Position numbers and translations under genes: made by a program
Shown here: positions 46,239 to 56,862 of the stretch, one piece after another
Layout of the letters: each line of letters starts with the position of its first letter
Position numbering within the stretch: the stretch's first letter is position 1
Assembly (NCBI RefSeq): GCF_965363235.1
Contig: NC_134844.1
Coordinates: 49,224,872 to 49,288,871 of the forward strand
DNA length: 64,000 bases
Direction of reading: 5' to 3'
Origin: Mytilus galloprovincialis
Taxonomy: Eukaryota > Mollusca > Bivalvia > Mytilida > Mytilidae
The notes under the pieces: model-generated
What the model was told of the DNA's origin: nothing
Database searches by the model: none
Seen by the model: only the letters and a program-made list of their open reading frames with translations

Positions 46239-47430
46239 TTAACTGATAATTTGTGATCTTAATTTCCATGCCGCCTTTGAAAAGTTACATAGTTTCTTAG
46301 TTACTCTTTTTGACTCAGCTTGTAACAAAAAAAAATGCTTTCGTTTATTTGGCCATGAAAAACAACATTTTGGCAAAAAGATATATCTAAATGTTCTTAA
46401 TACAGGACAAATAAACACACAACGGTATTCATCTACAATATTATTCATTTTACAACTTCTACAAATACGATTGTTTCTAGGAATATTGTCATACCGACCT
46501 GTTTCTAAATTTGATTTGAAGCCTCCACTTCGTAATTTGGTAAGTATATTGCTATTGAGTTTTTAAAAAAAGTTTATACATTTGTTCCTAATTGTGACAC
46601 GAAACTGTCAAATCATTTTACCTGAAGATGTACTGGAATGTTCATATGGAGTTCTACTGGAATATTCATATTGAGTTTTACTGGAATGTTCATATGAAGT
46701 TCTACTGGAATGTTCATATGGAGTTCTACTGGAATGTTCAAATGTCAAGTACGTCCTAAAAGAAATGTTCTTGCTGCATCAAGTTTGATCTTGCATAAAA
46801 TAAATTTCCGTTGTATTTTAAAAGTTAACCCAAACTTGGGGCAATCGTCAATTATACTAAATGTTTCACCACATAACTTGAAATCAGAGATCAGTCTGAT
46901 TTACGTTTTACGTTTTGAACAAAATAACATTTTTTGATTTCTGAGAGATCACCTTAAGTTTCCATTGTGTGCAGTAGTTTTTTCAAATGTTCTAACATAT
47001 TTTTTACTATTCTGAACTCTCGGTTTATCAATATTGTGTCGTCAACAAATAACAATAAAATTACTTTAAATAAGACTTTTTTTATTCACATAAATTGAAA
47101 CATGTCTAACCCTGATACATTATTTTCAGCGAATACCTTTCTAAGTTAAAAATTTCAAAAAAGAAGAATATAGATTATCCAATTTACGTATAAAACACTC
47201 ATAATCGACAAATGCAAGACAACTTTCCAAGTAAGTTGAATCGTGGCATACGTTAAGCAAAAAAAAGATATATGTAGTTAAGTAGCCTTTTCTTAAAACC
47301 AGCTTGTGATTTAGATATAAGTTCGATATAATCGGCAAATTTTGTTAATCTTGTATTCAGGACAGTTTGACGAGATTTAATATTCGGGTGATGGCTCTTA
47401 ACAGGTCTAGCTTGAATGACCATATGGCCC
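46239..47430 (-). pseudogene. Decayed LINE reverse transcriptase
   Basis: Read on the minus strand the order is collinear with bivalve non-LTR polymerases. RLTKFADYIELISKSQAGFK lies near 47350-47290 and CLAFVDYECFIRKLDNLYS near 47220-47160. A thumb-like segment with FKLCGETFSIIDDCPKFGLT follows near 46890-46830, ILTKLRSGGF near 46540 and GRYDNIPRNNRICRSCK near 46500-46450. The C-terminal zinc-ribbon block MNNIVDEYRCVFICPVLRTF begins at 46448. The catalytic FADD-type block is not preserved, and stops break all segments. A 24-bp minisatellite has grown inside it. Family assignment beyond non-LTR is uncertain. Confidence 0.7.
46629..46744. repeat. 24-bp minisatellite, about five units
   Basis: TACTGGAATGTTCATATGGA plus GTTC repeats from 46631 with 24-bp steps. 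It lies inside the LINE relic and keeps its frame because 24 is a multiple of three. Confidence 0.95.
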
Positions 47431-47466
47431 ATGACTGGTATACAACCTTTTCTAGAAATAATAAGG

Positions 47467-47700
47467 TGCCCAGTATCGAAAAAGACGTCTAGTTAACGAG
47501 TTTAAGTTAACGGATAACACACGGCTATATTTATATGCAAACTATTGGAAAATCATTATATTTTCCAATCATGAATGTCGTCGTAAGCTACCGTGGTCAC
47601 ATTTTTCAAAATTTTGTGGTTTCTTAGGGTACCCAAAAATACCTCCTCATACAGGTCATCTTCAACACGAAAATTAAATTATTGCTTTCTGTGTTATTTG
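47467..47700 (+). repeat. Interspersed repeat, inverted partner of 50590-50822
   Basis: AACGGATAACACACGGCTATAT and the neighbouring GGTGCCCA and CCGTGGTCACATTTTT blocks match the reverse complement of 50590-50822 with substitutions. Confidence 0.65.
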
Positions 47701-48164
47701 TTCAAATGATACTTATCATATAGCTTAAAAATTAAATTAATCACTATACAAGTGTGGACACAGATGAGTGTGGATAGTATGTTTGGATGTTTGACAGTGT
47801 TTTATGATAAATGTAGTTCTATGATTTTCCTATATGTGTTATTAACTTGTTGCACGATGACAACCAACCGGAGCATTAGGAGTATTGTTTATTTTATATT
47901 AAGTTTAGTTTTTATGTTCAAGACAGGCATGGAAGAGACACTAATTGCATTAGTTACCAAATGATTATGATAGAATATGTTCCACATCTTTGATTTTGGA
48001 TACATTTATTAGCTAGGAGAGCAACACATAATAGGTTCAATTTTTCGTGATTTTTTTTAATTGGGAGATGATATCTGAGAACATGATATAAGGAGCCTGT
48101 AATTCAGTGGTTGTTATTTGTTTATGTGTTACATATTCCTTTTTTCTTTATTTTTTGTACATAA
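47701..48164. other. Unassigned spacer
   Basis: A 70-codon open stretch at 47752-47964 is A+T-driven, has no family resemblance and starts without context. Nothing else is visible. Confidence 0.4.
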
Positions 48165-48358
48165 ATAAGCCTGTTATTTTTCTCCTTTGAATTGTTTCAC
48201 ATTGTCATTTCGAGACCTTTTATAGCTGACTATGCTGCATTAGCTTTGCTCATTGTTGAAGGTTGTGCGGCGACCTGTAATTGTTAATTTCTATGTCATT
48301 TTGGTCTGTTGTGGAGAATTGTCTCATTGGCAATCATATCACATCTTTTTTTATATGT
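48165..48358 (-). mobile_element. SINE, inverted copy
   Basis: Contains TTCGAGACCTTTTATAGCTG, TTGAAGGTTGTGCGGCGACC and TGTCTCATTGGCAATCATAT, the reverse complement of the SINE family at 4400 and 38458. Confidence 0.75.
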
Positions 48359-48395
48359 ATTTGCTAACTATTTGTATGGTTCTATTTATATATAC

Positions 48396-48850
48396 TGAGT
48401 GCCAATGAAAACGCAACACTTGGTTTTTCAAATATAAAATTTATATTAGGAAATCATAATCTTTCAAAATGAATTGTTCTTGAAAATTAACAATTCTAAC
48501 AATAGATCAATATCAAACAAAAATGTTTCATTGTCATCTTTCGGCGTAATAGATAAACGAAACATCCAATGTCGAATCATCAAATCACAGTCCTAACAAA
48601 AAATGTTACAACCCCGTTGTGCAGCGCAATCTCGACAGCGCTGTGGAATTGATCATCCCGGACGTTTAATGTGATCTCGAGGAATGTTATTCCACTTGTC
48701 CAGTAAAGCAAACTCAAGCTGACTTTATGATATTGGTGGTGGTTTTCATCGTCTAAACCATGTCAAATCTGATGCAAAATTTGCTCTATCATACCTAAAT
48801 CTGGCAAAACGCACAACTTTTGGCCAAGGAGGGTGCCAAACGTCTATGTA
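48396..48850 (-). pseudogene. Tc1/mariner-type transposase relic, C-terminal end
   Basis: On the minus strand LPDLGMIEQI (the region of the final catalytic acidic residue, usually SPDL.PIE.IW) precedes DDENHHQ, and after a frameshift ALLDKWNNIPRDHIKR, a typical end of these transposases. The outer edge ACTGAGTGCCAATGAAAACG followed by CAACACTT at 48396 is a plausible terminal inverted repeat. The N-terminal DNA-binding half and the other end are missing. Confidence 0.65.
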
Positions 48851-49675
48851 ACCACCACTGACGATTTTTGTCACTATATAACAAAAGCTGAAAAGATTTA
48901 TATCATTTAAGTATAAGTGTTTCATGATTTTCGCAAGACTATTTTTTTAGCTGAAGTTTACCGCCTTTTTGAACGAAAGAAAATTTATTGCGTGTTACTT
49001 TCACGGGATTTTTACTCTGATTACATCAATTAGACATGGTTCATATGTGTGTCAAATATATGTGTGTAATGTTAATCGGTAAGAAGAAAATAGCAATTTA
49101 AAACACAAATTTAGTGATAATTCTGCCTCGATTCAAACACGCCTTTTCTCGTACCGTAAATCGTTTTGTAGCTTACACTATCAGGTCATTAACTAGGACA
49201 AGTGTCACTAATCATTTCGTTTTTATTGCGATTTGTATGGTCGATTTGTATGTTTTGAATACTCTTGTTAGTTAGAAGATCGTTGTTTTGTTTTTGAAAA
49301 TATTTTGTTTTTGTTTTTATAACTTTAATTGTTTTTTGTAATTGATAGTTTTGTCAGTTATAATTATAATATACAAATCAAATCCTTCGATCACGTTTCA
49401 GAGCCGGAATATGCCATACATTCACAATCCTGTTAAACTATGCCCATCAAGCCCTAAACGAAGTCGGAATGAAATACAATGGGATTAGTGTGTTATATGT
49501 CGTGGTTCTTGTACTGAATTTCTTATTAATATGCGAGGAATTAGCACAAACACGAGCTTTATCTATAGATGCATCTCGAGATCTTGTTGTTACGTTGAAT
49601 GATCTCAAGTCAATCTCAAAATAATCATTGTGACCTAAACAAATTGAGCGTAAAATTGGCTAAAATTGTCTGTGC
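48851..49675. other. Unassigned spacer
   Basis: Non-coding by eye, with T-rich tracts near 49280-49340. No repeat family is recognised. Confidence 0.4.
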
Positions 49676-49740
49676 TATGGTCGGGTTGTTGTCTCTTTGG
49701 TACATTCCCCATTTCCATTCTCATTTTTTACAATTTTTAC
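49676..49740 (+). mobile_element. Fragment of the ATTCCCCATTTCCATTCTCA repeat
   Basis: ATGGTCGGGTTGTTGTCTCT followed by ATTCCCCATTTCCATTCTCA, the same family as 58330, 58836 and 59336 and inverted relative to 16841. Confidence 0.75.
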
Positions 49741-49994
49741 AGTTTAAAATTTCTCCCTTGTCAAACTTCCTCCTTGTGAATCTACTTTTAAACAATATGT
49801 AATAAGAGCTTCACTCCAGACAAAAATTTGATGTCTTCCCATATAGCAAAACTATCATACATTCTCCTCTATAGTTCGAATGGGAAAAGAAGAATGTCTT
49901 GTTCCTTTTTATCTCGAAGGTCAGAAGTCACATGAATTTCTGCAAGATTTAGTTTGTATTTGCCTCGAACAAAATCTCTCATGTACAGATGTAT

Positions 49995-50240
49995 GCCCAT
50001 GTTAGGACAACACGACGGGTGCCACATGTTGAGCAGGATCTGCTTACCCTTCCGGAGCCCCTGTAAACACCCCTAGTTGTTGTGGGGTTCGTGTTGCCTA
50101 TTCTTTAGTTTTCTATGTTGTGTCATGTGTACTATTGTTTGTCTGTTTGTCTTTTTCATTTTTTACCCATGGCGTTGTCCGTTTATTTTCGATTTATGAA
50201 TTTGACTGTCCCTCTGGTATCTTTCGTTCCTCTGTTACGC
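49995..50240 (+). mobile_element. Mussel repeat fragment (CCCATGGCGTTGTCCG family)
   Basis: Contains GGGTGCCACATGTTGAGCAG, ATCTGCTTACCCTTCCGGAG, TGTCATGTGTACTATTGTTT and ATTTGACTGTCCCTCTGGTA, a block I recognise as widespread in mussel genomes. Its parent element is unclear to me. Confidence 0.65.
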
Positions 50241-50589
50241 AAATGACATTTGTCAAAATGTAAATACTCGTCTGGTGGTAGTTAGAAACATTGATGACGA
50301 CGAAGATGTAGATGTATCAGATTTCATTTTTCTGTTTGTACCTTATGAATCATTGTTAGCTATCGAATGAAGGTTAAGCAGTCCATAATCTTTTCTAAAC
50401 AATTAATATAACATCTACTCAATTTTGGAATCGTGGGAAATATAGTAATAATCTAATATAGCTGAAAATTTCAATTTGCACCCTATATGCAAAAAAGTCT
50501 ATCTTAAGTCATTTTTGGCGATAAAAATATAAAATAAGTTCTAAATGTAGATACAAAAGATATTTTTCTATAAATAAGTTGTTTTCATT

Positions 50590-50822
50590 TTGCTCTAAAC
50601 GCATATATGTTGCAGAAACAAGCTATCTAAATGTGACTGTGCATTTTTCTGAATTTTTTGCTTTGACCTTTGACCCTGATTTAAAAAAAAACGTGACCAC
50701 AGCAGACAACGACGACAACGGTATTTCGATAAGACTTGTTCTCCTCTTTCAAATGATATAAGATATAGCCGTGTGTTATTCCGTTAAGGCAAATCGATCA
50801 AATTTGTTGATTGGGCACCCTA
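50590..50822 (-). repeat. Interspersed repeat, inverted partner of 47467-47700
   Basis: Shares GTGACCACAG, ATATAGCCGTGTGTTATTCC and GGGCACC, in reverse, with the earlier copy. About 2.9 kb of other sequence lies between the two. Confidence 0.65.
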
Positions 50823-52140
50823 CTAAGGAAAGGTTTACAGCAGATTCCAACGAGTATGAAGCTACAGGTATATTCCTTAGTTAGCTTCCTTGCTAGCTCA
50901 ACCATGAAATGATTATTACCTTAAAATTGGGAGGGGTAAAGCACCAATTCATCATCCAATGAAAACACTCATATCAATGGCCTGTTTATAATATGTATGT
51001 TTCATACAAACAGGTTTACCTAAACAACTTTGCAAATTACATTTTATTTCTTATAGTCTTTGATTGAACTAAACAATTATTTGTATTACAATAAATTAAA
51101 TGCGGAGTTACGGTTTATGTTATGTTCAAGGATGATAATATTTAGTGTTGATTCAATGCTAAACAAATAGAAATTTTATTTAAAATCCACAGCATTTCCC
51201 CTTGTACTGTCATAGTTGTCAATTTGGTACTTGATAGATGGAGGATTATTGCAAGCAGTGCTAGCAATGATTTCCTTAAAACAAGTTTATAAATTTAGAT
51301 ATTGGTTTAAACAAATATAAATATGGACCAATGCAAGTACACCTTCTAGGGTGAGCTCGACTTTCTTGACTTCGCACAATTTTCTTTTTAATTTAAAGGT
51401 TGTTTTAATAGGACTTTTTGTAAACTATAAACGCTAGAAAATCAAGTGAGTAATATATGCTTAAAATTTTATAACAATCTGTGGATTTTCTACAAAAATC
51501 TTGGTCTATTTGCCACAAAATTCCGTTTAACTTTAGAAATGCAATGAAACTATAAATATTATAGCTTGCTCGAAGTTTCCCCTTAAGTGAGAGGTTTAGC
51601 TAGCTTTAAAACCATGTTTAATCCACCACTTTCTAGATCAAGAAATGCCTGTACCAAGTCAGGAATTTTACAGTTGTTTTCCATTAATTCGTTTGATGTG
51701 TTTGAGCTTTTGATTTTGTCATTTGATGAGGGACTATACGATTTTAATTTTCCTTCGAGTTCAGTTTTTTTGCTTTATTTTACTTTTTATGCGTGTTATA
51801 TTTGCTTTATCTCAATTAGCTGTAAAGCATGGCTCTAACCACTCACTTATTTTGCTGTCGTGTATGGTCTCTAAATTAAAAATCCGAGAAAATTCATGTT
51901 TAAAAAACCATTTTTTTCTACCACACAAGTTCATTGGATTTATTTAGTAAACAAATTACAGTAATTATAGATAATAATACAGTTTTGTAGATGTCTTTGA
52001 TACGCATTTTATTGAAATAGTATAATTTAAAGCAGATGACTTCTCCATCAGTTACACTTATATGCTTCCTTCTAAGCAGAAAGAAAACTTTGAAAGAATA
52101 AATCCAACTTTGTTTCATAAAAATAATGAATAACAATATA
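50823..52140. other. Unassigned spacer
   Basis: About 1.3 kb with only short, low-quality ORFs. No repeat or regulatory motif stands out. Confidence 0.4.
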
Positions 52141-52862
52141 TAAATAACACATAGCTGAGAGGGTGATAGAGCAGATTGTTACCCCGAGAAAACATTGTCA
52201 ACTGAGGCGAAGCCATGGTTGAGAGTATTTGCCATAGAATGGAGTCGTGTTTAATAAAGCGCACACTTGATCAAGCGTCTCCATGAAAGGTCATAGAGTA
52301 AATTAACACCCTCGTATTAGCCAATCAAAATCTGGCAGTTTGAGATGAAGTATTATAAATATACATGTTAAGGATATGTCATTATATAAATAACACATAG
52401 CTGAGAGGGGATAGAGCAGATTGTTACACCTCGAGGGGTAACGCTCTGCTCTATCACCCTCTGAGCTATGTGCTATTTAATTTATTATACTGAATGTTCT
52501 ATCATTATAGTCTTTTACAGATTAATTTTATTTTACAAGTGTTTTAATGACGTCACTTACATAACAACGTTACGGATATTAGAAAAAAACAACAAAGTTT
52601 ATAAGTAATTTGGGTTTTTTTTGGGTTTTTTTTACTGTCAAATAATAAAATCTGAACCAAATCGTAGAATTTTAGCAGTGTATTTAACTACTTGATGTAA
52701 ATTCAATTCATTGTCCTTTAAATTATCGATTTTTGATTGGTCTAATCGAGAGGCTAACATTAAAAAAAATTGTCACCCTCTCAGCCATGTGATAGAGTAA
52801 ATTAACACAATCGTATTAGCCAATCAAAATATGGCATTTTAACCTGAAGTATAATAAATGGA
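52141..52862. repeat. Foldback repeat cluster (CATAGCTGAGAGGG family)
   Basis: AAATAACACATAGCTGAGAG occurs at 52142 and again at 52387. The second copy forms a hairpin whose arms (about 52387-52432 and 52431-52488) pair with almost no loop. Separately, TAGAGTAAATTAACACCCTC with the following ATTAGCCAATCAAAAT recurs at about 52297 and 52793. The cluster looks like nested copies of one palindromic DNA element. Confidence 0.75.
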
Positions 52863-53164
52863 TATATAAACCAGACTTTCAAGTAAGCCGAAATGCATTA
52901 AACAACTGCATACTCATTTTCACAAGAGTTTGTTAAATTCACTTCTTCCCTTTCTTCTTCTTTTAAATCAACAATGGAGATAATGATAAAAAAAAAGGGG
53001 GTTGGCGTGATAATAATAAGTATTATCATATACTTAGAGTAAATATCTTATAAATTTTACAGTATGATAATAGTTTTAAATTCACGTGAATTCCATATTT
53101 TTCGAAATGGTGTTTACCGGGATGATATGTAAAATTTATCGCATGATTCGACTATTATTACATA

Positions 53165-53331
53165 TAGATTCTACCACTGCATCGAGTTTGATATGATATT
53201 TATCCACTCGAGACAGTTAAATTTTCAAATTCAAAACGCGTGTCACACCGAGCGTCTAAAATATTTATAATTTAACTGTCGAGAGTGGATAAATATCGTA
53301 TTACACGAGATTTGGTGGTGAAATCTGTTAC
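53165..53331. repeat. Foldback hairpin (TTTATCCACTCGAGACAGTT family)
   Basis: The left arm, about 53165-53225, and right arm, about 53269-53331, are inverted copies (GATATTTATCCACTCGAGAC versus GTCGAGAGTGGATAAATATC) around a loop of about 45 bp. A related fragment lies at 35516-35590. Confidence 0.8.
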
Positions 53332-54230
53332 TCTAATGATTTTCAAACAATATGCAGGCAAACTTATTCCTTCTTTTTGGATGACCTGCAAACAGATGTG
53401 TTCTTTCTATGTGACGTCATCAGGCATGGTCGCCCTTTTTTATGCCGTCACAATAGGAAATTAAGAGGATAGCAAGAAATTTCGACGTCATAATCGGATT
53501 TTGACCAATGAGGAACTGAGATCAAACGAACCACACGTTGATTAAATAAATATGATCAACAGGTCAGGAAAGGGATAAATCGAGTAAGAATTAGAGAAAG
53601 TTTTTCCGTAACATTATCACATGGCATTCATGTGTTTCTTGGCAAATTCTGGAAACTACACACCTCAATGGTCTGTGTTTAGTGAAAAACGTACAAAGAA
53701 GGGTACACAATAATTATTAGGAAACATATATTATGTAAAATGCCCCCAAAAAAAGTATACAATAAAAGCATTTTTCAAAGTTTAAAAAAAAATTAGAAAG
53801 TTAATTTACAAAATTTATATGATTTTTTCCAAACACTGTTCATTATGTCTTGTTGATTTTTTTTTTATCGTGAAGATAGAAATACATTATACTGCTGGTT
53901 TTCTCCTCTGTTGAGGCATATGATAGAAAGAATTCATATGGGATGTATTAAATTTGGTGTCCGTAAACTTTTCCCTTTTTAAACTTCTAATTGAGAACAA
54001 CTTAAAAGGATCAATATATCAAACTGTTATTTTTCTCCATCGTTGAAGCACGGCTCTTGGGCTGATATTGAACCCTGGGCTGATAATACATATGATATGA
54101 AAAATGCCATGTAATCATCTGATAATATTGCCGTCCTCTCAAGAGGCTAAGCGTTGAACAGTTGAGTTGGAAGAGATATGTTTTCAACTTACTATATCAA
54201 TATCATAATCAAATATCAACTTAAGTGTGA
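53332..54230. other. Upstream region of the 868-aa gene
   Basis: Includes GTGACGTCATCAGG near 53412 and TTTCGACGTCATAATCGG near 53500, both CRE-like. No coding exon is recognisable, but a 5' UTR exon could lie here because a splice-acceptor-like site precedes the ATG of the gene. Confidence 0.35.
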
Positions 54231-54248
54231 ATAACTTTTTTTTGTAGA
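54228..54248 (+). promoter_or_regulatory. Putative 3' splice site just upstream of the start codon
   Basis: A T-rich tract ending TTTTTTTTTGTAG lies 8-10 bases before ATG 54256. It suggests an intron in the 5' UTR and a first non-coding exon further upstream. RNA data would be decisive. Confidence 0.45.
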
Positions 54249-54255
54249 GTTTAAA

Positions 54256-56862
54256 ATGAAGACTGCAAACTTTTGGAAGAAGCGTTTTATCATTACTACC
54301 TTTTTTATAGTTGCCAGTCCGCAATTATTAGAATCAACAATACAAGTTTCTCCGTCTGGTAACTTAACTAAAAATATGACATGCGATTTCACAATTTTGG
54401 ATGCGGAATCTGTTAAACGAAAGCTTGACCAGTTTGTACTTGTTGATTCAGTCGATTTGGTGTCTTTTAACATAGAAGTCAATCAGGAATTTTTGGATGA
54501 AACCGCCTATGACAACATACACGAGAACGGTATCTTAAGATGGATATGGGTCTTTAAATCTAAAACTGACATACTTTCATACCCTGTAGATTTGGACGGA
54601 ATTACTCTTCAGTTAGCAAAGTCAACACAAAGAACAATTGACGTTAGTGTCAATGCAACTGCTTATTTATCAAACTATTCCATATGCGTCTCTTCACTTT
54701 ACAAGACTCTGTCCGAACAGCTTTTAGATAAAAACTCGACTGACTGGAAATTTTGTCACAGATATTTTAAAGGGCAGCAATGGAAACATGTAATGAATAA
54801 CATCACTGGATCCTGGCTAGGGTATGACTTTGAGTGTTTTAATACGTTTTGTTCGGACATAAAATGTGCAGAAATTGTTGAAAAGGGAACAGTTAACATT
54901 GTTATCGATTTATTTATTTTTCTGCTGTGTATTAACTTGCCTTTATTTTATCTTTTTCTTCCTAAAAGGCAAAACATCTCCCCAAATCATACTATGCATT
55001 ACCATAAAGGGGATAGCCCTTATAGTTTTGCAAGAATTTTCTTACATTTAAATAAAAATTTTCAGACAGTCAATGAAGAGACAGGCAAAACATTTCCAGA
55101 ATTTCTTCAGGTTTTATGGAAAGATAGTAGTAATTTGAATCCAGAGGCTAAAGTTTTGTCGTTTTTTTATTTTGTTCTTTTAGGAGTATTCATTTTACAA
55201 ACCGTGTATCTCAGAAGAGCAATAGCTGATTATGATAAGTATGTTGATATTTATCAGCCATATATATATGGATCAGACGACATTTTCACCAACATATCTT
55301 TATTTACATGTTCTTTTTTTATGATTTTACCACTTTTGTTGGTATTTATGTCATACTATGGGCAGTCAGAAAACACCTTTTTCTCTTTCAATCCATTTGG
55401 AATAATAGATTTTAATGAAATTGATAAACAACAAGACAATTCTATTAAATATACAGGATACACCCAGTTTGCAAATAAATTTCTCACAAGAATATCTTTC
55501 TTTTTCAAAAGAGAATTGTGGATTAAGACGTTTTCGATGAAGTTTTTTCTACGGAACCGGCCACGTTTGGTTCGAATATTGCTTTTTCTACTGTATCTTC
55601 CATTAGTTACACCGTTGAACATAATACTATATACTTTGTTTTTTTTGGTTCCAATGATTCCCTTTATCATTGAATGTTTTATATTGTGCCCTGTGAAATA
55701 TATCCGCTCGAAAATAGATTTATATCGTGGAGTCGTCGAAAGAGGGCTTAGAACGAAATATAAATGGTATTTTTTTTACTTTTTGTACATTATCTTTCTG
55801 TATTCACTTTTCATTGTTTACTTCATTTATGCATTCAAGCAATATTTTTTATTTACTACTCAATTTTTATTCAAACTAATTGTGTACACTATTTTTGTTG
55901 CTGGACCTCTATTTTCAACATCTCAAACTTCTTACCAGTTTTGGGCAATATCTCTTGCTGTTTTAGTTTATAGTTTGAAATTCACGATGACTTTTAATTC
56001 GAATTACAAATACCTACTCGAGAAATTATTAAAACTTAAACAAAATGGGAAAGAAAAAAGGTCCGAAACAACGTGCAACTCGAATACTGATCACATAGAA
56101 GATATTAATTCTTCTAGACAATCGTTTTCACTCGCCAACAAAAAGAAGGTATCTATACATGTTGAATTGTTTGAACAGATAGCAAGAGAGTTTATGCCAT
56201 TAAGAATTCAACTTTTTATCTTATTCCTCAAGCTATTCTTTACTGGGATATTTCTATACGTAACATTTGATAGTATCAGTAAAGGTGGAAGTGATGGCTT
56301 TCTTGTGACTCAAATACCATTGATTATTACTGTTGTAATGCCTGGTATAGCAGAGAGACTCGTATCATCGTCGAATATAGAAGATGATATACAAACAAAT
56401 GAAGACGATATAACATTTATGATTATGAACTATAAACCCAGTAGTCTAAACGTAAATTCCTGTGATAACGATCTGCCTGCTACCGCTGAAGGACTATGCC
56501 CACCGTCAAAAGATGATATCAAAATGAATGAGAAAAGTATCAGACGTATGACATTAAATAATAGTCCAACTACACTGAACAAAGATGTCAGTGATAATAA
56601 GGTAAATAAAAATGTGAGTCCCTTAAATCAAAACCATTTGGTTTCTAAACATTTTGCTGTGATGGTTTCTAAACTTTTTGCTGTGATGGTTTCTAAACAT
56701 TTTGCTGTGATGTTTCCCATCATTTACACTTGTAAATGTGTAATTACATCAATTTTCTTTTGTTGTAAAGAATGTGAAGACGAAATTGATATCGAAGTTG
56801 CTCCGGAAGACACGAACAGTATTCGAGATGGAAGGAATAGAGGTGACTACAATCCAATATAA
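54256..56862 (+). CDS. 868-aa multi-pass membrane protein, function unknown
   Basis: One uninterrupted ORF. Residues about 9-26 are hydrophobic and may form a signal peptide. Residues 27-210 look like an ectodomain, with six cysteines (43, 144, 167, 194, 199, 204) and several N-X-S/T sites (for example N36, N40, N133, N140, N160, N182). Probable membrane spans lie at about 213-235, 299-319, 342-367, 438-478 (probably two), 503-525, 531-552, 560-580, 650-672 and 681-698. A charged loop (585-645) precedes the last two spans. The C-terminal tail (700-868) is acidic and low in complexity, and has three repeats of the octad SKHFAVMV at 797-820 and a cysteine cluster (CKC, CCKEC). I do not recognise a family; a receptor, channel-like or transporter role is only possible by architecture. 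The ATG follows AAA, and the 3' end has a polyadenylation signal about 1.2 kb on. Confidence 0.85.
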   Translation: MKTANFWKKRFIITTFFIVASPQLLESTIQVSPSGNLTKNMTCDFTILDAESVKRKLDQFVLVDSVDLVSFNIEVNQEFLDETAYDNIHENGILRWIWVFKSKTDILSYPVDLDGITLQLAKSTQRTIDVSVNATAYLSNYSICVSSLYKTLSEQLLDKNSTDWKFCHRYFKGQQWKHVMNNITGSWLGYDFECFNTFCSDIKCAEIVEKGTVNIVIDLFIFLLCINLPLFYLFLPKRQNISPNHTMHYHKGDSPYSFARIFLHLNKNFQTVNEETGKTFPEFLQVLWKDSSNLNPEAKVLSFFYFVLLGVFILQTVYLRRAIADYDKYVDIYQPYIYGSDDIFTNISLFTCSFFMILPLLLVFMSYYGQSENTFFSFNPFGIIDFNEIDKQQDNSIKYTGYTQFANKFLTRISFFFKRELWIKTFSMKFFLRNRPRLVRILLFLLYLPLVTPLNIILYTLFFLVPMIPFIIECFILCPVKYIRSKIDLYRGVVERGLRTKYKWYFFYFLYIIFLYSLFIVYFIYAFKQYFLFTTQFLFKLIVYTIFVAGPLFSTSQTSYQFWAISLAVLVYSLKFTMTFNSNYKYLLEKLLKLKQNGKEKRSETTCNSNTDHIEDINSSRQSFSLANKKKVSIHVELFEQIAREFMPLRIQLFILFLKLFFTGIFLYVTFDSISKGGSDGFLVTQIPLIITVVMPGIAERLVSSSNIEDDIQTNEDDITFMIMNYKPSSLNVNSCDNDLPATAEGLCPPSKDDIKMNEKSIRRMTLNNSPTTLNKDVSDNKVNKNVSPLNQNHLVSKHFAVMVSKLFAVMVSKHFAVMFPIIYTCKCVITSIFFCCKECEDEIDIEVAPEDTNSIRDGRNRGDYNPI
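56640..56711 (+). repeat. 24-bp coding minisatellite, three units
   Basis: GTTTCTAAACATTTTGCTGT followed by GATG is repeated three times in frame inside the C-terminal tail of the membrane protein, encoding SKHFAVMV-type octads. One unit has CTT for CAT. Confidence 0.95.

Noticed and set aside
54216..54482. Minus-strand ORF of 88 codons at the start of the membrane protein gene
   Set aside because: It is antisense to the 868-codon ORF and shows no domain.
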